Below are positions 10,201-25,258 of a stretch of 64,000 nt of DNA, one piece after another; position 1 is the first letter of the stretch; every line of letters starts with the position of its first letter. The position numbers were made by a program, and so were the translations under genes. The notes under the pieces were generated by a model. It worked only from the letters and a program-made list of their open reading frames with translations, was not told where the DNA came from and made no database searches. Source of the stretch: Lamellibrachia columna (Eukaryota > Annelida > Polychaeta > Sabellida > Siboglinidae). The stretch spans positions 47,673,399-47,737,398 of the forward strand of contig OY759272.1 in NCBI GenBank assembly GCA_963662155.1, read 5' to 3'.

Positions 10201-13200
10201 GAAGAGGTAGATTTACTAAGCACTATTGCACTGTGTCTGTCTGTCTGTCTTCGTACAAACCTTCATGTGCACGTGTTTTCTGGTGCATTTTGCCATTGCG
10301 CACGGGCTGAGTTGATTCTGAGGATGCACTTCACTCTGCCGGTCACGCGGCTACAGCGATAAAGATAACTTGGCAAATGTTGCTTTTATTATGCAACTGG
10401 TCCTATGCATGCTGCATATTTAACCATGTCTTATAAATTGTTGAATGAATTCTAAATTCAGTAATGCATGCAATAAATATGGCAAAATAATACTTGTCCA
10501 AGAAGTGGTGATTTTGTCAATGATTTTTCATTGATTGTCTAAATTGCTTGTATCCCATCTATTCACTGGGACAATCTTTGACAAATACATAAGAGAATGT
10601 GGTGTCAATAAAGTAAGTTGACACCATTGTTCTATATGCGAGTTCTTCCTTTCTGATGGTGTCAATAAAGTAAGTTGACACCATTGTTCTATGTTCTTCC
10701 TTTCTGGTTGCTTCTATGCTGCTTTTGGATGTTTTCGTTAAAATTTTTTACATTTGTTCTCTACTGTTTGGTATCTTTGTGACTTTGGTCATCTGTCTTT
10801 TGAATATGGTGGTGACGTACAATAAAGAATGATGGGTTTTTTAATAGAGGAATCTGTGATGCATTAATTAAACACATACCCGTTGTCAACATCCATATAC
10901 AAGCTCTGTACATATATATATATATATGTATATATATGGTTTGTTCTGTATCTAATTAATTATCAGTATTATTCTGCAATTTGTGTGCATTGTTCATCAT
11001 CATTGTTCAAACGTCTAAATTTGTACACAGATTCTATTGTAAAAAACGTATATTTTATGTAACATATAGTTTTCATGAAAAGGTGATGTATTCATCATTT
11101 TATAATTCAGCATTTATCCAGTTTTGTCCACAGCTGTCATTTATCCAGTTTTGTCCTCTTGTCCACATCTGTCATTTCTGTGTGACGTGTATTTGCAGCA
11201 ACCGTCACTGTTCAAGCGTCTGATGGGCGTCATGCGGGCATCAACAGGCCACTCAAGTCAAAGTCTCAACTCTGACAATTCTGGTGACGTTGAACTCGGA
11301 GTGAATGGTATCCACAGGTAAATGTCCACATTGAACACTGGAGATAACTGTTAGGTTTGTCAACATTTCCCTTCAAAATCTCTGGTTGAACTGTATTTTT
11401 GAGTAAGTAAATTTGATACGTAGTATTATGTACTGTAGTCACAATGCGTTAACATAAAAACCCATTTTCCAATTATATTCTCAGAGCTATTGACACTGTA
11501 TTTGGCAAAAATATATACCTACTGGTATCTGAGTAGATGAATTGCTCAAACCACTGATTAAATTAAGAAATACGTGTCAGATTATTTGAAATCATAATAA
11601 TAGTTAAAAAAAAACAACTGTTAAAAAATATTTATTTTCTCTGACTTTATTGATGTGATTTTGTTTCCATGACATTTTTCTGTGACTATTTCCTACATTC
11701 CAGTAAAACAGCTGATGCAGTTATGAACATGACTGATAATCAACAGTTATTTTCGAAGATGTGTTGACGTGAGAAAATAAGTGAGAAGAAACAGTAACAA
11801 TCTGACTATTGATGTAGTGCGGCTGTTAAGAGCACACAACGTGGTTACTCTCTGTACATGAGTCCTGTGTTGGTTACAGTGTATCTGGTAGTCCAGAGAA
11901 GGGTGGCCCAGGAATGCTGCAGGGAACAAGCAACAGGAAGACTGTGACAGGCAGCCAGGTGGGTCCACATGACACAGTCGCCCCCCCCCCCCCCATCTTC
12001 TGGCTCCCAGATCTTGGCTGTGCATGCACAACTACTTAGTCACTAGAGTAACACAGGTCACTGAATGTATATACACATGCACTGCTCCATATGATAGAGG
12101 CTTGCTGAGTCTACCACATTTTTACTACATCTAACTGTCTTACAGACAGTATATTATTCATTTACCGGTCTTGCTAAATACTCTTATTTTTATTCAGATC
12201 TGTCCACTTTGTACAGGTAGTGCATGTAAATGAACACTCTGTTTTAGCAGTCAATGCAAGGATAAGTATTTATGTTCTTTCACATTGTCATGGCTGTTGA
12301 CAAATATGTCATCTGTCACCACAGATGGACAGAGTTAGCACTGCAATAAATTTCACGTGTTGGCTACCGTTATTCATGTTGACTCTATCAGATAGAATCA
12401 TGACTGTCATATCCACTAAAGCAAAGCAAAAGGGACCAGTAGTGTCAAGTAGGTGCTCTTCTGACAAGATGAACATGCCATGTTTAGGGTGGTGAAGGTA
12501 TCAAGGACATCAGTTGTAGATTCCTACAAAGTAAAAGATCTGCAGCTCATTCAGTTAGCAGTGATATCCATATTGTTTTAGGCATTCATAGCATTCCCCT
12601 CACTTGCGCACTATGCTTTATTTTGTCATTTGGCAATGGTAATGATAAATTGGGGAAGATACTTTTGAGTTTGAAATGAAAATAAACTCAACATTCTATG
12701 TTATGCTCTAGCGATGGTAATGACAGTGTCAGCATTGTCATGTCATGCTCTTGCGATAGTAATGACAGTGTCAGCATTGTCATTATGCTCTAGCGATGGT
12801 AATGGCAGTGTCAGCATTGTTATGTCATGCCAGTGTCAGCATTGTTATGATGACAACAATTGTATTTGTTATTGCAGTATATAGTGCATCTATTCACTAA
12901 TATGTTTCTGTTGACATCACCTTCGCATTGGTGTCATGTCATTGGTGTAATGTCATTGGTGTCATGTCACTGTAGACAGCACCCAGTGATGTCTCTATAC
13001 GGTTTATTACAGAGACAGAGTATTAAGCACTTGGGCTTCCTCAACCCTGCCTTTCTCCTTAGTCCTGAACTATACGAACCAACATATGACACATACTCAC
13101 TTCAGGTATCTAACAGGTGGCGGGCTCATAGACATAGCAACATACACTGGCGGTGGGCTCGTAGACATAGGGACATACACTGGCGGTGGGCTCATAGACA

Positions 13201-16200
13201 TAGCAACATACACTGGTGGTGGGCTCATAGACATAGCAACATACACTGGCGGTGGGCTCATAGACATAGGGACATACACTGGCGGTGGGCTCATAGACAT
13301 AGCAACATACACTGGCGGTGGGCTCATAGACATAGCAACATACACTGGCGGTGGGCTCATAGACATAGGGACATACACTGGCGGTGGGCTCATAGACATA
13401 GGGACATACACTGGCGGTGGGCTCATAGACATAGGGACATACACTGGCGGTGGGCTCATAGACATAGGGACATACACTGGCGGTGGGCTCATAGACATAG
13501 GGACATACACTGGCGGTGGGCTCATAGACATAGGGACATACACTGGCGGTGGGCTCATAGACATAGGGACATACACTGGCGGCGGGCTCATAGACATAGG
13601 GACATACACTGGCGGTGGGCTCATAGACATAGGGACATACACTGGCAGTGGGCTCATAGACATAGGGACATACACTGGCGGTGGGCTCATAGACATAGGG
13701 ACATACACTGGCGATGGGCTCATAAACATAGGGACATACACTGGCAGTGGGCTCATAGACATAGGGACATACACTGGCGGTGGGCTCATAGACATAGGGA
13801 CATACACTGGCGGTGGGCTCATAGATATAGGGACATACACTGGCGGTGGGCTCATAGACATAGGGACATACACTGGCCATGGGCTCATAGACAGAGGGAC
13901 ATACACTGGCAGTGGGCTCATAGACAGGGATATACACTGGCAGTGGGCTCATAGACATAGGGACATACACTGGTGGTGGGCTCATAGACATAGGGATATA
14001 CACTGGCGGTGGGCTCATAGACATAGGGACATACACTGGCAGTGGGCTCATGGACATAGGGACATACACTGGCGGTGGGCTCATAGACATAGGGACATAC
14101 ACTGGTGGTGGGCTCATAGACATAGGGGCATACACTGATGGTGGGCTCATAGACATAGAGGCCCACACTGGCGGTGGGCTCATAGACATAGGGGCCCACA
14201 TTGACGGTGGGCTTGTAGACATAGGGACATACACTGGCGGTGGGCTCATAGACATAGTGACATACACTGGCGGTGGGCTCATAGACATAGGGACATACAC
14301 TAACGGTGGGCTCATAGACATAGGGACATACACTGATGGTGGGCTCATAGACGTAGGGGCCCACACTGGCGGTGGGCTCATAGACATAGGAGCCCACACA
14401 AACGGTGGGCTCATAGACATAGGGACATACACTGATGGTGGGCTCATAGACATAGAGGCCCACACTGGCGGTGGGCTTACACAAATACACTCTTCTTCCA
14501 ATACAGCTCATGGCTCTGTGTGTAGTGGACTTAGACAAAGTCTCCATAGGTGGTGGGCTTGTATGAGAGATATACTTTTCTTAGAGAGTGATTAATTTGT
14601 GAGAGGGGTTAGATTAGTTAGATACACTTTCTAGACCTGGTGGGCTGAGAGAGATATGTGCACTAGATTTGTGGGCTTTGATAGACACATCAGATGTGGT
14701 GGACTTAGAGCTGTTGGCTGTAGGGCTTAAAAAAATAATTGGTGGTGGCATTTTCAATTTTGGTGAAATGGTGATGGTGTTTTGTATGAATATGGTATTG
14801 ACAGTTTTGCTTGTGTTTTAATTAGAGAATTTGCAGTAGCAGCTAGAACCAATACATGCCTGGGATGTAGTGTATCTGGTAGTCCAGTCTGTCGAGTTGT
14901 GTTGGAATGAACAGGTTTACTGGGGGATGAAGTGTAAAGAGCTTTGACTGGATACCACGCTGTATAAGCATACATTTACATTTATATTGCACAGTATCCA
15001 GTCCTTAAGACCTGACAAAATGCTATATATTTTGCCCCTTGGTAGACCCATTCTGGGAAGCGCAACTACCATACTTTTTGTTTCACACTTTGAAATTAAA
15101 CTGACAAGATGTAAGAAAATGTTGTAATATTTGTTTTGTATCTGTTATGAGGATGGACAATATTGTATGATGTGACCTCTAATAATGGCAAGAAGTTTAG
15201 ATTGTGTCAAGTCATAAAGTGACAGTATAGAAGTAGAACATTGTCTGCATTCATCCAGCTGGTTACATGCACTGAAGTCTATCAGTGACACATACAATGT
15301 CCTAGTTTGGTGACACTCCACTAAACTAGCACATTCTTGTCACTGTCATTATGACAAGACGTCATGTTGGAAGACTACTTAGGAGAGTGTTCAGTGCTGA
15401 CACTGGCATGTGATGTGTGTCACAGGGGATGGAGATGAAGAATGTGAGGTGGGGAGGAGGAGGAGGAGCAGGAGGAGGGAGCAACTTGACTTCTTCCTCA
15501 GCCAAGCTCACACAGGATGAGGTACGTCTCACCCCACATACACTCTACGTCTGTCAGTCTTGTCTAAGGTCACCAGTACATGGTTTCATCTATATGTCTA
15601 AACACACACAGCTGACTTGATGTGTAAACACACCTCACATGTACACGCACGCACACATACATACACATACACACTCACACAGGTGACATTGGGTCTTGTT
15701 GTAGTGGTTGGGGTCTTCATTACCCCGCTCAAAATTCAAAGGTATCCGGCACGAGAAGATAATTATATCAGTAGCTATTGTTAGCTCAGTATGTTGAACT
15801 TAAGATTAAATTAGGCCTGACATGGTGGAATCATTTTTTATTCAGAAATGATGTTCACTGATGATTCTTAACCAAAAATACAGAAGAAATACAAGTTTTT
15901 AGATTTTTTTGTAAAGCAACTTTGAAAAAGTCCTTGCTGTAGATTCTGGTTGCTGTTTGTGTGTGGAAATGTTTCTTTAATAATTGTAAATTAGCTTTTC
16001 TTTGTAGTTGATGCATAAGGCCACACGCGATTCCTATAAACCATATATAAATACACAGACAAATGCACACACGTGAAGCTGTTGACAGACATAGCGTCCA
16101 TATTACACATTGGTTGTGTTAGTGCACTCAGTACTAAGTCATTGTTGTCATGTTGCAGTTACATTGAAACTCTTATTGAAATATCTGTGCTGTATATCTG

Positions 16201-19200
16201 GAAGTTAACATGTTGGCATTTTTGTTTTGGTCTGCTTTACAAAATAATAGACATTCTGAATAGAAGATACCACATATAAATAATATAAATTATAAAACTA
16301 TTATATTTAGCAAATTTATGTTGTCAGAAAACAAATAGTGAAGCAACACTTTTCCAGATATGCCCCATTTTCAACAAAACCATGTTATGGTTCCCTCCTC
16401 AAAGTGGTTTTATTCCTCATCTGATTTCAAACTCTTCGCAAAAAAATTAACCTATCTCTTGTACACTACAACATCCTAGCTCATTTGTACATTTGCTATT
16501 TTATTTTGGTGTGACCAGAGGATACATTATTTTTAACTGGCTCCGGTCAACATACGCTGTTCACACATTCTCAAGTTACCCGATCTCACGATCAAGGTCA
16601 ATTCTTTCAATGATTTAAACAAAAAGATGCATTCTTTTATTAATCCAACTGTGCATATTACTTAAAGTATTTATGTCCTACATATTACTTAAAGTATTCA
16701 TGCACTACATATTACTTTAACTATTCATGCACTACATATTCCTTAAAGTATTCATGCACTACATATTACTTTAACTATTCATGCACTACATATTACTTGA
16801 AGTATTCATGCACTACATATTACTTAAAGTATTCATGCACTACATATTACTTAAACTATTCATGCACTACATATTACTTGAACTATTCATGCACTTTGAT
16901 TTGAACATCAACGAACCTGATTCGCGATGGACTAAATCAGTTGAGGAGGGAATTTTAATGCCACATTTTAATTTTCAGCAGATGTGCACTTACAGTGCTA
17001 AACTGATGCAATGTTGAATGACAAGGGTGTTTTATATGTTCACTATTGCTCTCCAGTATCTTACGTTTCTTTCTCAGTCAAGTCTCAGCAGTTTCAACGA
17101 CATCTGTATGACATATTCCATGTATGCATGCACAAATATAATTTATCTATTATATTTGTGGCAATATTTTCATGGTAATTCAGAGATATCGTAAACTTCC
17201 ATGAATAGCTACAAAGCCTAGGTTTGAAGCATACATGCCATAAATAATAAAATGGCTTACTATTATTAAGATGTACGTGAGATCTGACTAAGTCTTTCCA
17301 GACATATCACCTTGTTGCCACACTTCACTTTGATGAGGCTCATGCGTAAGAAATCTGTTGTATAATTTCTCCAAATCTTTTGCGGACTCACAGGTATTTC
17401 TCGATTATCACCCACCCCACCATGTTATGTAGACCAAGACTAGTCACTAAGTTGCGTTTCTGTCACCTGTCTTCAGTTGTCATCGCATGTGTGTGTTAGG
17501 TCCCCTGCAGGCGATGACCGTCCACGCCACAGTGCACGAGTCCGTGTAGCAACGAGTTGTCTCATTTTTAGTTTGCATTATGGAGCCAGGACGATAGTGG
17601 AGTGTAGTCTTGACCTGCCTGTGTGTAGACTTGATGCAGAATGGATGTGCTCAAGACGCTAGTGGCTATAGTTCATGTTGCCTGTGCGTGTGTGTCGAAT
17701 GCTTTCTCACAATCAGTTGTTCGCGTAGGAAATGTAACATACGCAAAATATGAGATTCTAACAAGAAAACTAATGACATATGTACAACTGCACTTGTTAG
17801 TATCCAGTCTACTTTATGTTTACCTACTAATTCAGTCAAATGTGAACTGCAATTACATGTTTACATTCACTAAACCTATCAGTAAATCTCTTGGACATAG
17901 GGACATGTTTTAATTTGATAAGAGCTTCAAATTGGAGACGTGATATTGAAATGACAAAGACATAACACAGGAGTGTGTCACTGTTTGTTGAAATGACAAA
18001 GACACATGACACAGGAGTGTGTCACTGTTTGTTGAACTCACAAAGACACATGACACAGGAGTGTGTCACTGTTTGTTGAACTCACAAAGACACATGACAC
18101 AGGAGTGTGTCACTGTTTGTTGAACTCACAAAGACACATGACACAGGAGTGTGTCACTGTTTGTTGAACTCACAAAGACACATGACACAGGATTGTGTCA
18201 CTGTTTGTTGAACTCACAAAGACACATGACACAGGAGTGTGTCACTGTTTGTTGAACTGCAAAGACACGTGACACAGGAGTGCGTCACTGTTTGTTGAAC
18301 TGCAAAGACACATGACACAGGAGTGTGTCACTGTTTGTTGAACTCACAAAGACACGTGACACAGGAGTGTGTCACTGTTTGTTGAACTGATAAAGACACA
18401 TGACACAGGAGTGTGTCACTGTTTGTTGAACTGACGAAGACACATGACACAGGAGTATGTCACTGTTTGTTGAAATGACAAAGACACTTGACACAGGAGT
18501 GTATCACTGTTTGTTGAAATGACAAAGACACATGACACAGGAGTGTGTCACTGTTTGTTGAAATGACAAAGACACATGACACAGGAGTGTGTCACTGTTT
18601 GTTGAACTCTCAAAGACACATGACACATGAGTGTGTCACTGTTTGTTGAACTCACAAAGACACATGACACAGGAGTGTGCCACCGTTTGTTGAAATGACA
18701 AAGACACATGACACAGGAGTATGTCACTGTTTGTTGAAATGACAAAGACACTTGACACATGAGTGTGCCACCGTTTGTTGAACTGACAAAGACACATGAC
18801 ACAGGAGTGTGTCACTGTTTGTTGAACTCACAAAGACACATGACACAGGAGTGTCACTGTTTGTCTTCTTGTTTTCCATATTCATCTGAATCAGCTGCTC
18901 AATTACACAAATGTTATATATAAGAAAAATTTAACATAGTTTACATAGTCAAAATTATTTGTTATTGAAACAATATTGATAGTTCAAAACTAGTAATAAT
19001 AACTGGAATACACCATAGTGAGTAATTAGATGTATTCACTTATTATTTTTCTTAAACCTGTGATTGAATGAGCTGACTGTTTTAGTGTTAGTAAAGACAG
19101 AACAACTAAGAGTGATAGTTCTTGCGCTGTATACTGTTTTAGCACATATACAGTTGTGTTGGGATGATGACTATCAAAACATCGAAGTATTATAACTCTG

Positions 19201-20490
19201 CATACTGCCTCACCATAGCACTAACAGAACCAACATGTGAAACCCACAAACTTTAGATGCACTTCACATTAAACAGAATGGCTGAATTCTACAGAAACGG
19301 ATCAGGTATTGGAACTGCAGTCTAGCATCATACATGACAGTCAGAATGTAAATGAAATGTCCAATTTTATGTGTTGCAAAAGTAAAACGTGTTGGTATGT
19401 ATATGCCAAAATCAGTGGCTTCTTTAATTTGCCATGAAAGCCAGATGAAAACAAACCTGCCCATATGAGGGATCATCTCAATACACTGACGTATGAGGGA
19501 TCATCTCAATACACTGATGTATGAGGGATCATCTCAATACACTGACATGAGGGATCATCTCAATACAATAACTTATGAGGGATCACCTCAATAAAGTGAC
19601 ATATGAGGGATCATCTCAATACAGACATATGAGGCATCATCTCAATACACTGACATATGAGGGATCATCTCAATACACTGACATATGAGGGATCATCTCA
19701 ATACACTGACATATGGCACTACACGAAACTGAGGTTATTTAAAGGTTCCTCCTCAACTCAATTTTACGATAGTTTCATTTCAAATTCATTTTGTGAAAAA
19801 TCAAACCTACCTAGTACCCACTGTAACATGCTAGTTCATTTGTGCAACTTTTTTGTATAGTTATTGAGAAAACATCAGACAAACTATTAAATTACTTAAT
19901 GTTTGATTAAACGTTAAGTCAAGTGAAAATGGAAACGATGAAAGCCCACGAATGTTACCCTTTGTAACTTAGTCATGTGATCGGCGAGAGGACATAATTA
20001 TGTCCATTGTTGGCCTTGACCTGCATATTGTTTACCATTTTGGATATCCACTATTTTGAGCCTTACCAGATATAACGAATGAAGTAAATTTTTCGATTAC
20101 TTTAGTGATTTGTGATAGGCTAAATTAATTGTGTATGGAGTTTTAAATTTTTAATTACAGTGACCTATGAGAATGTCATCTTTCTTCCTGCTGTAATCAT
20201 CACATACCATTCATATTCAGCCATCAACACATGACTGCTGTTTGACTTAAAGTCAGCACCTTTTTGAGCTGTCATCAGAAGATAAAATGATGTTTTTAGG
20301 ACAAATCCATGCATGTACAACAGTACATTAAACAATTGCTAATGCTCCATCCAGCAATGAAATTTTTTGTAATATGTCATGTCTTGAGATCATCATCCGT
20401 AACACTGACTAAAATCTAACTGTGAAGTGTGAACAGAGCAAGGTTTAATGTTTTCTCTGTAAATGTAAAAAAATATTATTTATAGGAAAT

Positions 20491-20533
<43 letters not shown>

Positions 20534-23500
20534 GCTACATTAATAGACATATTTCTATTTTCTAAGAAAAATATTGAAAATCAATCAGTATTTCTTCTGA
20601 TTTCTTGGGTGCCAGGTGGGTGTGTTTTATTGTTCAAAATAACCTTTCCATGTTTCAAAGTGGTACGATAGAAAACACAGTGTCTAATAGGAGAATAACA
20701 TCATTTCTCACATTGATAAATTTTGGCATAGCCAGAAAGCCTTCAATGAAGCTCAGTTTGTGTACATACACTTGACAGTGTACAGACGTACATTGTAGGC
20801 CCATACACATAACCATTAGCAATATTAATTGTATGTGAGTAGTTTCTCCTCCATATATAGTGGGCCAATCCCCTAACACCTATTTCATTTGTCAATTTCT
20901 AATATATATGTTACCAGCAAATGTCACTTTCATTGCAATTTGTAGTAACATATTTATTTCAATAAAAGGATATATTACAAAACACCCTTTACGACACCCT
21001 GTTACATACAAACAGAAACTGTGTCAATGTCAAAAAGCCTATGTGTAAAACACTCTCGAATACATTTTCTTCCCATTAAATGGAGTCACATAGGCAACTT
21101 TTAGACTCTACAGTTCACTGAAATGAAAGCATGTGACAGTGAATCCACCTGGAGAACTTAAAACTCCAAATTCACTTGTAGGTGACAACATCTCATAGTC
21201 AGGGAAGGCATAGTGAGTGAATATCTTTGTACACTAATGACTGACTCTACACAGAACCAGCATCAAAGAGTGTCTTTCTTCTTTCTTTCTTCTAGCTAAA
21301 AAATAAATTCACATGTTCAATTGTTAGAATCTCAATTCGAATCAGATTGATTGAATTGCCCCTATCGAGCTGGGACTCCAGAGTGACACTCCACCATTAG
21401 GTTGACACTGCACCAGCATGGTGACACTCCACCAACATGGTGACACCCCACCATCAGGGTGACTCTCCAACATCAGGTTGATGCTACAATCGGGGTGACA
21501 CCACCAACAAAGTGACACTCCACAACAGGGTGACACTACCATTAAGGTGACATTCCACTATCAGGGTGACAGTTCGTCACCAGGCTGACACTACACAATC
21601 AGGGTGACGTTCCATCATCATTGTGACAATCCACCAGGGTGACAATCCACCAGGGTGACAATCCACCAGGGTGACATTTTACCAACATGGTGACACTCCA
21701 CCATCAAGGGAACAGTACAGTCAGGGTGATGCTCCACCATCATGGTGACGCTGCACCACCATGGTGACACTCCACTAACAGGTTGACACTCCACCAACAC
21801 GGTGATACTGCACCACCATGGTGACACTCCACTAACAGGTTGACACTCCACCAACACGGTGATACTGCATCACAATGGTGACACTCCACAAATAAAAAAG
21901 CATAACATTACCAACATGATGACACTGCACAGGGTGATGCTCCATCATCATGGTGACACTTCATCACGGTGACACTCCATCATCAGGGTGACAATCCACC
22001 CATAATCAGGGTGACATTCAACCAACAGGATGACACTCCAACAACAGGGTGACACTCCATCCACCACCAGGGTAACATTCAACCAACATGGTGACACCCC
22101 ATCCATCACCAGGGTGGCGCCTCATCCATCATCAGGGTGACACCCCACCCATCATCAGGGTGATACCAACCTATCATCTGGGTGACACTCCACTCACCAT
22201 TAGGGTGACATTCAGCCAACAGGGTAACACCCTACCCATCAACAGGGTAACACTCCAATAACCATCAGGGTGACACTATATCCACCATCAAGGTGACACT
22301 CCATCCACCATCAGGGTGACACTCCATCCACCATCAGGGTGACACTCAATCCACCGTCAGGGTGACACTCCATCCACCATCAGGGTGACACTCCATCCAC
22401 CATCATGGTGACACTCCATCCACCATCATGGTGACACTCCATCCACCATCAAGGTGACACTCCACCCACCCAGAGTATAGTGCATATTGTTTGAGCAATA
22501 CAGGCTAACAGAAATGCCACAGTGATTCTTGCTACAAATAGACAATAAATGAGGCATGTACAGTTAGAATGAATGTGGTACACTGAGCATGCTCCAACAT
22601 ATCAAGTGTGTAGACACTAGAAACACCATGGCACACAACAGGCCAAGTCATTGTTGACCATAGTTGTAGGTCTTAGACTGCATCGTGTAGTTAACATAGG
22701 TCTGTAGATTGCTTGAAGTGTCATCTTGTAGAGCAAACATTTATTTACTTGTTCAGCAACTATGATAAAGTGATTATGATATATGTGAAGTGTAAATTAA
22801 AATGAAATTTTTTAATCTATGGAACGTACTATGATGAAAGTGAAACATGTTTTCATAGTCAAAATTGTATCTACTTTGTGGAAAACAGAGGAAAGTTAAT
22901 TTTCAAGATGTTTTACCACTTTTCAAATAGCCATGTATAGCCATCGGATTAAAAATTAATTACAATTATTAATTACTAGTAGCCAGGAATTGTCGCTGTA
23001 AACTTACAGCTGCTTGGAAGTTATAAACAGTGGTGAGATAACGTATAGATAATGTATCGAGATAATCACGAGCGAATCTTCTCTGGTGTACTTTCAGCTG
23101 AACAAACGTCCATTTTGGTTGGCCACTGACATCAGCGCCCTCCAGCAGCAGCAGCAGCAACTACACCAGGAACCACCCACACTAGGTTCCAAGCCTACGC
23201 TGCAGGCTACGCAGACAGTCACTAACAAATTTAACACCCCTCGCAGTGCCGGTGCCAGTGCCGTGGCTAGCACACCAAATGTGCTGCTAAAAACGAATAA
23301 CTTGCAGCAGCAGCAGCAGCAGCAGCAGTCACAGAGTCAACATGACGTTGTGCAGACAGTGAAGGTGGCCAACACGACCACCTTGTCTCGGTCCTTCGGC
23401 TCACTTCTCAGCAACCTCAACAAATCAGTGAACACTGCCTATAACAGCATCATGTCGTTTCAGCAGCCAGACCTCGCGCCTGGCTTTAGGTCCCCCCAGC

Positions 23501-25227
23501 AGCAGCAACAACAACCGCAGCAACGCATGCACCAACAGCAGCAGCAGGCGCCGTCTCCTGCTATTGCCCGAAGCAGTGCTGCTGGTTACCCGCCAGCCGG
23601 GCAGCGGTTTAGTCCAGCGTTTGCACGTTCACCAGTTGAGTCGAGATCACCATCGCCGGGCCGCGGACTTGGCTTCTCTGCCGCTGTCAGCAACATCTGT
23701 GACCAGGCCCACTCAATCGCAGAGAGAGACCGTCACACAAACACCATGGCACGCCTAGGTGAGTAAAGAACACTTTATGATTTATAGACTCTATCTTAAA
23801 TTGTTCAACTAGCTTTGGCGTCAATTGCTCTCTGACTTGTGGGAGTAAGTCAGTTTGACAGTTTGGTTGAATTAATACTGTTGATGCTTGACTGTATTTT
23901 GTGTGTTTTTGCCAAATAAATCACGCAAACTATTTTTTTTATGTATTGTCAGGTTACCACTAAATATGATTGGATACAGTTCTCTGCAGGTCTTCATGTT
24001 AATATGTTATTGTATTGTTTGGCATTGAATTTTAACATTATTCATTTATATGAAAGGGAATAAAACAAAAAATCATTGAAATCATATTATATTACATCTT
24101 GCAGTATATTTCCATTACCACCACACCGAAAAATTCATTAGAATTCAGTTAATTAATAATTCCAAATAATACTCTGTTCTACCGGCCTGGCTCGATTATG
24201 AATATTTTTCCTTCATTTATCAGCAAGCTTTGATGTGACTTCACTGGTGACATGGAAATGCAATGAGACTGCAACTTTCCATTCATTCACCTAAGTTTAT
24301 AGCAATAGCGAGTGTTTCGAAGCGAGCATCAGAATGGTCTAATGTGCAGCATTCGGTTGTAATACAAACAGTAGTAAAAATAGAGTGAAATGTAGTTCGT
24401 TTAGATTCCCTACGCAGCCATCTTTGCTAAAGAAATGGATCGTGAAAATGAAGCCTGCAAACTTCAAGCACAAAACACAGCCAGGCTTTGCTCGGCTCAC
24501 TTTGTGTAAACTTGTTTCGACCACAGCCCGGAGAAGGTGGCAGCCCTCGGTTATCCTGCTGCTAAAATATCTTTGAAAGGGGATGATGTGCCAACATTAT
24601 TCCCAATAGAGGAAGCTATCAATCTGTAGAACCTGAACACAGGCAGCGACATGGACAGCAACAACCGCGGCGCTCAGAGGCAAGCAGGCCTCGCAAACAG
24701 ACTGTCATTGACACTGTCTTACTTTCTGGCATAATCAGATCGAAAGATACTTGCTAAGCTGTTCTGAATAAACTTAATTCTAAGGTTTTTCTGCAGTATT
24801 ACTAGCCTCCATCGGTTCAAAGTATGACTTGCCACCATCAGTTCAAAGTATTACTTGCCACCATCGGTTCAAAGTATTACTTGCCACCATCGGTTCAAAG
24901 TATTACTTGCCACCATCGGTTCAAAGTATGACTTGCCACCATCAGTTCAAAGTATTACTTGCCACCATCAGTTCAAAGTATTACTTGCCACCATCGGTTC
25001 AAAGTATTACGTGCCACCATCGGTTCAAAGTATTACTTGCCACCATCGGTTCAAAATCGTAACATTTTACTTGGTATTCTGAACATTGCCATCGGCCACC
25101 ACTCGCCATTGTGACGCAAGTGAAACTATACTGAAGCAGTGTACAGAAATCACTGACCATCTCATTTACTTCAAATTTTACACCCGCTTTGCGAGTAAGA
25201 CACATTAAACATCTAATTTTACCTATA

Positions 25228-25258
<31 letters not shown>

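Noticed and set aside
12860..14501. Long ORFs of 180-463 codons on both strands at 12.9-14.5 kb
   Set aside because: They are frame-neutral readings of the 33-bp minisatellite. No known domain is present, and several frames and both strands are open at once.
17641..17913. 90-codon ORF with a hydrophobic segment
   Set aside because: Lies within a Cav2 intron with no recognised homology and typical intron composition. Its ATG is in no special context.
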